36,473 nucleotides of DNA from Embleya sp040605455 (GTDB lineage: Bacteria; Actinomycetota; Actinomycetes; Streptomycetales; Streptomycetaceae): NCBI RefSeq assembly GCF_040605455.1, contig NZ_JBEXCV010000092.1, positions 1 to 36,473 on the forward strand, written 5' to 3'. Of the stretch, positions 29,886 through 36,473 are shown one piece after another (the first letter of the stretch is position 1; each line of letters opens with the position of its first letter). The notes below the pieces were generated by a model. It ran no database searches, was not told where the DNA came from, and saw only the letters and a list, made by a program, of their open reading frames with translations. A program made the position numbers and the translations under genes.

Positions 29886-31862
29886 TCAGCCGGGCCCCTC
29901 CCCGCGCTCGACCAGATCCCAGGCGTGGGCGAACAGTTCGGGCAGGGTCAGCCGCCAGATCTGTTCCGCCCAGACCTGGTCGCCGATCCGCCGTACGCCC
30001 AGCAGGTTCGCCTTCCACACCTCGATCGGCCACAGCGGCTTGCGGGCCTTGGCCCAGTCTCCGGGCAGGAAGATCCCGCGACCGGCGCGCGCCCGCTTGT
30101 CCGCGACCACCACACCGGCCGCCACCAGCGCCGCCGCGGCCTCCCGGTGCCGAGTGGCGTTCCAGCCGTTCCACAGCCGGATCCGCCGATCGCTCGGCCG
30201 CTCGATCGCGAGCAGTTGCAGGTACAGCGCGGCCGCGTCCGCCTCCACCCCGAGGGCCTTCTCGACCCGCGCGACGGTCTCCGGCGCGCTGAGTGCCGGA
30301 TTGCCCTCGTACCCGCCGGCCGGCAGCGCGTCGCCCGCCACCCGCTCCACGACGCGTGCGCACCAGTCGCCGCGCAGCATGTCGACGGTGTCACGGACGT
30401 CCGCGTTACCGGAGGCGACCTGCCGCAGCAGCGCGGAACGCTCGTCGACGCCGTAGCGCGCGGGCCGGAAGTACATGCGGACGAAGGGGTGCGGATATTT
30501 CTCGCTGGGCTCGGCGATGGTGGCGATACTCAGACCGTCGTCGAAGCTCGCCGTCGTGAGCGGGATTGGGCCGACATGGGGCCGCTCGCCGAACAGGGCG
30601 CGCAACTCATCGGCCGACTCGTGATAACGCGCGGTGTACCCACCGTTCAACAGCAGACCCGGATGATCGAGTCGAGCGCGCAGCGCGGCCACCGTGGCGG
30701 GCAGCCCGGCACGTACCGGGTCCCCGGCGGGCAATTCGGCGTAGACGATTGGCAGCGCGACGGCGAGCGCCAACAGGAAATCCTGGAACCAGCGCACGCC
30801 TTGCTCCTCGCTGGTGCAGTAGGTCCCGCCGAGCCCCTCCGCCAACCACGGATCGTGATCCCGAGCGGTCAGGGGATGCGTCTCGGGGGCCATGAAGGCG
30901 GCACAGACGTGCGCGGCCGGGGTGTGCAGGGTGAGCCGACGGTGCTCGGCGAGCACGGAGAGGGTCTCTTCCGGTACCTGCCGCGCGCGTCCGAAGCGGG
31001 CCCGCCACGCGGCGGCGATCCGGGCCGTGAGCACACCCGGGCCGGTCGGCTCCCACAGCTCGGCCGGGTCCTCGGGCAGGACGTGCGCGAACAGCTCCAG
31101 CCGTTCGAGCTCGGTCAGGCGGCGCAACTCGTCGTAGCCGGCGTCGGCTTCGGCCGTGCTCAGCCCGAGTACGGCGCGCTGCTCGGGATCGAGTGGGGGC
31201 ACCGTGCGGACCCCACCCGCATCGCCGGTCGACAGCAGCGCCGCCGCCGCCCGGGACACCCCCGTTTCCGCACCGAGCAGTCGCACCGCCGCAGGATCCC
31301 AGGGCATCGGCCCACGCTCGCGCACCAGCGCGATCAGCCGGCGCAACTGCCCCGCGTCGCCCCAACCGCGGGCGACCTCGACCCAGTCGGTCGGCTCACC
31401 GAACTCGGGCGGGTCCGCGTCCCCGGTGCGCACCTGGACGACCGCGCAGCGGCCGTCCTGCGGCCAGGTCGTGGCGATGGTCGCCCCATGCTCGTTGCGT
31501 ACGGCCTTGGCATCGGCCCGAGCGGCGCCGATACGCAACCGGGCCGAGGGGTCGGCCATCGGTGTGCCGGCCCAGTTCTCCAGGAACGCCAGCAGTGCCT
31601 CACGGTGTTCGACCCTGGTCGCCGGCGCCGCCGCGCGCAGCGCGATGGCGCCGATCCGGCCGATCACCGGCGGCCAGGACCCGTCGCCGATGATCCCCGG
31701 CCCGTCCTCTCCGGCCGGCGGGTCCCACGTGCCGGCGAGATACCCACCGACCCGCTCGACGCCCGCCAACGCATTCCAATTCCACATCCCCAGGCCGGTG
31801 ACCAGACCCGACAACGCCGGGGAGAGCCACTGATCCCAAGGACCAACCGTCGTAGGTGCCAT
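29886..31862 (-). CDS. Large uncharacterised protein, possibly DNA-binding
   Basis: 658 aa, soluble, with no signal peptide or membrane helix. No catalytic motif is recognised. Visible features: a Trp-rich N-terminus (W-D-Q-W-L, M-W-N-W-N), an E-L-E-R-L-type helical middle, and a C-terminal region reading Y-L-Q-L-L-A-I-E-R-P-S-D, L-W-N-G-W-N and FLPGDWAKARKPLWPIEVWK. From memory this C-terminus resembles big actinobacterial proteins labelled 'DNA-binding protein' that occur near MoxR/VWA/SWIM clusters; treat that as a weak inference. ATG 31862 is chosen for the AGGGA upstream; an in-frame start at 31928 would add a Gly/Val-rich non-conserved stretch. It lies 160 nt after the UvrA-like gene on the same strand. 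That gap is C/A-rich and holds nothing recognisable. Confidence 0.78.
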   Translation of the reverse strand: MAPTTVGPWDQWLSPALSGLVTGLGMWNWNALAGVERVGGYLAGTWDPPAGEDGPGIIGDGSWPPVIGRIGAIALRAAAPATRVEHREALLAFLENWAGTPMADPSARLRIGAARADAKAVRNEHGATIATTWPQDGRCAVVQVRTGDADPPEFGEPTDWVEVARGWGDAGQLRRLIALVRERGPMPWDPAAVRLLGAETGVSRAAAALLSTGDAGGVRTVPPLDPEQRAVLGLSTAEADAGYDELRRLTELERLELFAHVLPEDPAELWEPTGPGVLTARIAAAWRARFGRARQVPEETLSVLAEHRRLTLHTPAAHVCAAFMAPETHPLTARDHDPWLAEGLGGTYCTSEEQGVRWFQDFLLALAVALPIVYAELPAGDPVRAGLPATVAALRARLDHPGLLLNGGYTARYHESADELRALFGERPHVGPIPLTTASFDDGLSIATIAEPSEKYPHPFVRMYFRPARYGVDERSALLRQVASGNADVRDTVDMLRGDWCARVVERVAGDALPAGGYEGNPALSAPETVARVEKALGVEADAAALYLQLLAIERPSDRRIRLWNGWNATRHREAAAALVAAGVVVADKRARAGRGIFLPGDWAKARKPLWPIEVWKANLLGVRRIGDQVWAEQIWRLTLPELFAHAWDLVERGEGPG

Positions 31863-32022
31863 GCCGACATCCCTACCGCGCCGCACCGACGCCCCGCACC
31901 CCACCCCCACCCCCACGCCACGCCACACCGGCCACCACGCCGTCGTCGAGCGATGGCATCAACCGGCCCCACCCTGTCGATCGCCTCCGGACCGACCTCA
32001 GGGCGGCGGGCCGACGCACGGG

Positions 32023-34305
<2,283 letters not shown>

Positions 34306-34311
34306 GTCATC

Positions 34312-34345
34312 AACGTACGAAGGAGTCCCTGACACCTGCTGTCAA
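34312..34345 (-). promoter_or_regulatory. UvrA-like gene promoter, possible DNA-damage motif
   Basis: Reading leftward: TTGACA (34345-34340), GTGTCAGGG (34335-34327), 9 bp, TACGTT (34317-34312), then 6 nt to the ATG. TGACA-N5-TGTCA is a perfect inverted repeat. GTGTCAGGG-N9-TACGTT resembles the RecA-independent (PafBC) promoter motif TTGTCRGTG-N8-TANNNT at 7 of 9 positions but with one extra base of spacing. This would suit a DNA-damage gene; it is suggestive only. Confidence 0.45.
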
Positions 34346-34356
34346 GGATCTCGGAG

Positions 34357-34392
34357 CGATTCGGAATCGATCGCGGACCGGTTCCGGTCCGC
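34357..34392. promoter_or_regulatory. Two adjacent palindromes between UvrA-like and HEAT genes
   Basis: CGATTC-G-GAATCG (34357-34369) and GCGGACCGG-TT-CCGGTCCGC (34373-34392) are perfect inverted repeats with 6- and 9-bp arms in the ~200-nt divergent gap. They are operator candidates for either gene; no neighbouring regulator gene points to one. Confidence 0.45.
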
Positions 34393-34458
34393 GCCCAAGC
34401 CGCTGCGACGCCCGCAAAGCGGTTGCGCGGGCACGGTCGACCGAGCACCATCTCCGCC

Positions 34459-34512
34459 ATGACGAACATGACAACGACGAACCGAAAGGGCGGCGACCGC
34501 CCGCGCGCGTGA
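34459..34512 (+). CDS. Possible 17-codon leader ORF coupled to HEAT gene
   Basis: ATG 34459 starts a 17-residue frame (M-T-N-M-T-T-T-N-R-K-G-G...) whose TGA (34510-34512) overlaps the GTG start of the HEAT gene at 34509 in the GTGA manner. No Shine-Dalgarno precedes it. It could be a coupling leader peptide or chance. The HEAT gene GTG itself has only a distant GAAAGGG (about 20 nt upstream), which makes coupling plausible. Confidence 0.25.
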   Translation: MTNMTTTNRKGGDRPRA

Positions 34513-34538
34513 ACGCCCCGACGTCGGCACCCGAGCCG

Positions 34539-34592
34539 ACCGACGCGACCGACGCGACCGACGCGACCGACGCGACCGACGCGACCGACGCG
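34539..34592 (+). repeat. 9-bp tandem repeat (ACCGACGCG x6)
   Basis: Six exact copies of ACCGACGCG encode Thr-Asp-Ala repeats near the N-terminus of the HEAT gene. Copy-number change keeps the frame. It is probably a flexible acidic linker. Confidence 0.9.
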
Positions 34593-34690
34593 CGGCCGAG
34601 CCCGACGACGAACGATCCACGCCTCGCCGGCTACGGCGACGCGGCGTACCAGGCGATCACGGCCGACCGGAACGGCCCGGAGGCTCGCGC

Positions 34691-34712
34691 GATGTTCGCG
34701 CGATGTTCGCGC
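34691..34712 (+). repeat. 11-bp tandem duplication causing frameshift
   Basis: GATGTTCGCGC occurs at 34691-34701 and again at 34702-34712. Eleven is not a multiple of three, so the second copy shifts the HEAT frame. Removing it restores a continuous protein. Confidence 0.9.
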
Positions 34713-36379
34713 GAACCGCCGACCCGGACCCGGCCGTCCGGCTGTGCGTGTTGAGGCTGCTGACCAACGTGGGCCATGACGGCAAGCGGTGGCCGGCCGC
34801 CGCCGACGTCGCCGCGAACCTGTCGGCCGACCCCGATGAACGGGTACGCCGCGCGGCGGCCTGGCTGCTCGCACGGGCCGACCTCGACCGGGCGCTGCGC
34901 GCGGCGCACGAGCCGCCCGCCGATCCGGTGGCCGGCCTGGCGCTCGTGGAGGCCGCGCTGGGCCGCTGGGCTCGCGGCGTGGAGGCGGCACGCCTGGACT
35001 TGGCGGAGCAGCTGCGCGAGCACCCGGATCCGGCCGTCCGGCTGCGCGCGAGCCTGGCGGCGCTCGCGCTGTGTGCGCCGGGGCGGCGAGACGGGTGGGA
35101 GCGGGTGATCCGGGGCGCACTGGCCTCGGCCGAGCGCCTGTCGGGCCCGGGGTCGCACGCCCCGTGGAGCGCGGCCGAGCTGTTGGCCTCCGCGTTGGTG
35201 CGCGGCGGACGCGCCGAAGCCGACTGGTATTTGTGGGCCGACCCGCTGATCCGTTCCCAGGACCCGGCGACGGCCCGCGTGGGCATCGGGTTCGGCCGTG
35301 AGGCGATCCGGAAGTGGCGGGCCGGCCCCGCCCGATTGTTGCCGGCTCTCGTCCACGCGCTCGACCACGAGGATCCGGACGTACGAGCGGCCGCGGTGGA
35401 CACGATCAGCCGGTCCAGCCGGGCCACCCGGGGCGCGGCGGACCGTCTGGCGCAGCTGACGGCCTACCCGGACACGGGTTGGCCGGCCACCGCCGCCCTC
35501 GCTCGCGAGGGCGATCGCCGGGCACTACCGGCGGTCCGCGCGATCCTGGCCACGGCGGCCACGAACACGACGCATCCGGGGTTGGCGCGGGCCGCGGCCG
35601 GCTTCGCCGACGACCCGCCGGCTCCACTGCTCGGGGCCGTACTCGACCGACTGGCCGGGCACGACGCCGCCTCCTGCGTACGTTCGCTTCGCGAGCGCGG
35701 ATGCCTGCTGCCCGCCGCTCTGGCCGCGCTGAAGCCCGGCGTGCCGGCCGCCTCGGCAGCGGTGCCCGCGTTGATCGCGGCGCTGTCCGACGTGGCGAGC
35801 GTCGGCGCGCACACCTGGTCGCGCGGGCGGATCGCGCAACTGCTGGGCGAGTTCGGCCCGGCCGCGGGCGACGCCGTACCGCTGCTCGAACGCCTGATCG
35901 TCGAAGCGCGCGAGGCGCTCGAACCGCACGCGACCCTGGCGCTGATCCGGATCACCGGCGACCGTCGGCTCGCGGAAGCCCGCCTCGACGCGCTCGGGCC
36001 GGCGACTCGGCGCCCCCGGCAGGCCGTGGTGCTGCTCGACTGGCTCGTGGATCACGGCGGCCTGAGTGCTCGCCATTCGGCCGAGCTGTGGTCGATGGCG
36101 GCAGACCCGGTCCGGACCTACGCGCCCGTCCTGCCTCCCCTGTGGCGGCACGCCGGGGAGGCCGCCCTGCCGGTCCTGCTCGCCGCGCTGCCGCAGTTCG
36201 TGGAGGCCGACGTCTACAAAACGTTCGTCTACCGCCTGCTCGACGAACTGGGCGCGGCGGCCGAGCCGTTGGTGCCCGCCCTGGACGCGATCATCGACCG
36301 CCGCGAGCGTGCGCCCGAGCCGGACGACGACGAGTACGACGTGAGCCGCGACGAGAGGCTGGTCGAGCGTGCTCGTGCC

Positions 36380-36473
36380 CCGCGCGCCGGACGACAGCGC
36401 GAACCACTCCAGCGGGACGCGCATACGCTCGGCCAGGTCGAGCGCGGCGATCACCCGACGGCATTCCGGCTCC
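36380..36473 (-). pseudogene. Antisense fragment of a carboxyl-transferase (fused acyl-CoA carboxylase type)
   Basis: Read leftward from the window edge, the sequence codes E-P-E-C-R-R-V-I-A-A-L-D-L-A-E-R then RVPLEWFALSSGAR (to 36380). From memory this matches the carboxyl-transferase part of very large actinobacterial fused acyl-CoA carboxylases, which continue I-x-M-D-S-G-T-E-N-M-D-W. Here the homology ends abruptly at 36380 and antisense HEAT sequence follows. Either a rearrangement breakpoint or a contig-end chimera explains it. Only ~31 codons are visible, so the family call is moderate. Confidence 0.45.

Larger units (their letters stand above)
34509..36379 (+). pseudogene. HEAT-repeat protein, frameshifted by an 11-bp duplication, incomplete at right
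   Basis: The frame from GTG 34509 codes a Thr-Asp-Ala repeat linker and D-A-A-Y-Q-A-I-T-A-D-R, then is shifted at 34691-34712 where GATGTTCGCGC occurs twice in tandem. With one copy removed the frame continues R-T-A-D-P-D-P-A-V-R-L-C-V-L-R-L-L and stays open to the window end. The body is a chain of HEAT/armadillo-like helices (D-P-D-E-R-V-R-R-A-A-A, H-P-D-P-A-V-R-L-R-A, D-P-D-V-R-A-A-A-V-D), a protein-protein scaffold. An ATG at 34703, inside the second copy, could restart translation, so a shorter protein may be made. The last ~95 bases of the frame are not HEAT-like (see the next entry). Confidence 0.75.

Noticed and set aside
34340..34345. TTGACA as -35 of the UvrA-like gene paired with TACGTT
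   Set aside because: The spacing is 22 bp, too long for a normal sigma-70-type promoter.

Overview
The window is very GC-rich, with GTG and TTG starts, many 1- and 4-nt gene overlaps, leaderless-type promoters and few U-rich terminators. This is the pattern of an actinomycete, most likely Streptomycetaceae (Streptomyces, Embleya or Kitasatospora type). Supporting content includes an AfsR/SARP-type giant regulator, an FBP-domain protein, a DUF1697 protein, a SWIM/SNF2 pair, and an intergenic repeat resembling the CAATCGCCGG-type elements common in Streptomyces. No tRNA, rRNA, CRISPR array, phage gene or intact insertion sequence was found. Both edges look unusual: a C15 homopolymer at the left, and an apparent antisense fragment of another gene in the last ~95 bases at the right. 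The window may therefore be a whole contig with ragged ends.

Layout. 1-2.9 kb: NmrA-type reductase (-), FBP-domain protein (-) divergent from a TetR regulator (+), and a DUF1697 protein (+). 3.0-7.2 kb: an ArsR-like regulator, then a MacB-type exporter (ATPase plus FtsX permease). 7.2-7.45 kb: a 48-bp tandem repeat. 7.5-12.7 kb: two oxidoreductases (-) divergent from an 1106-aa SARP/NB-ARC/TPR regulator (+). 12.9-14.4 kb: a D-2-hydroxyacid dehydrogenase and an ArsC/Spx-like protein. 14.5-21.0 kb: a complete Mrp cation/proton antiporter operon (A fused to B, then C, D, E, F, G). 21.0-23.2 kb: a membrane-anchored PemK/MazF-like protein (-) divergent from a CbiX-like chelatase homologue coupled to an orphan urease-beta-like protein. 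23.3-29.2 kb (all -): a gene remnant, a NUDIX and HAD pair, and a tightly overlapping TetR-SNF2-SWIM operon. 29.17-29.28 kb: an almost palindromic double promoter/operator. 29.3-29.8 kb: a decayed DrrB-like ABC-2 permease. 29.9-34.3 kb (-): a 658-aa protein of unassigned family and a short UvrA-like ATPase. 34.5 kb to the end (+): a HEAT-repeat protein frameshifted by an 11-bp tandem duplication.

How the parts fit. Most units are regulator-plus-target modules: TetR/FBP with a shared operator, ArsR-like/exporter, SARP/oxidoreductases, and TetR/transporter remnant. The Mrp operon is the main physiological unit (Na+ and pH homeostasis). Four genes (ArsR-like, SARP, mrpA, uvrA-like) have a TANNNT box ending exactly 6 nt before the start codon, and the FBP gene has one 7 nt before, which suggests leaderless mRNAs. 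The most unusual elements are the CbiX-like/urease-beta-like pair without any other urease gene, the inverted-duplicated promoter with the TetR gene coupled to a helicase and SWIM protein, the long Arg-rich tail on MrpC, and the HEAT gene frameshift.
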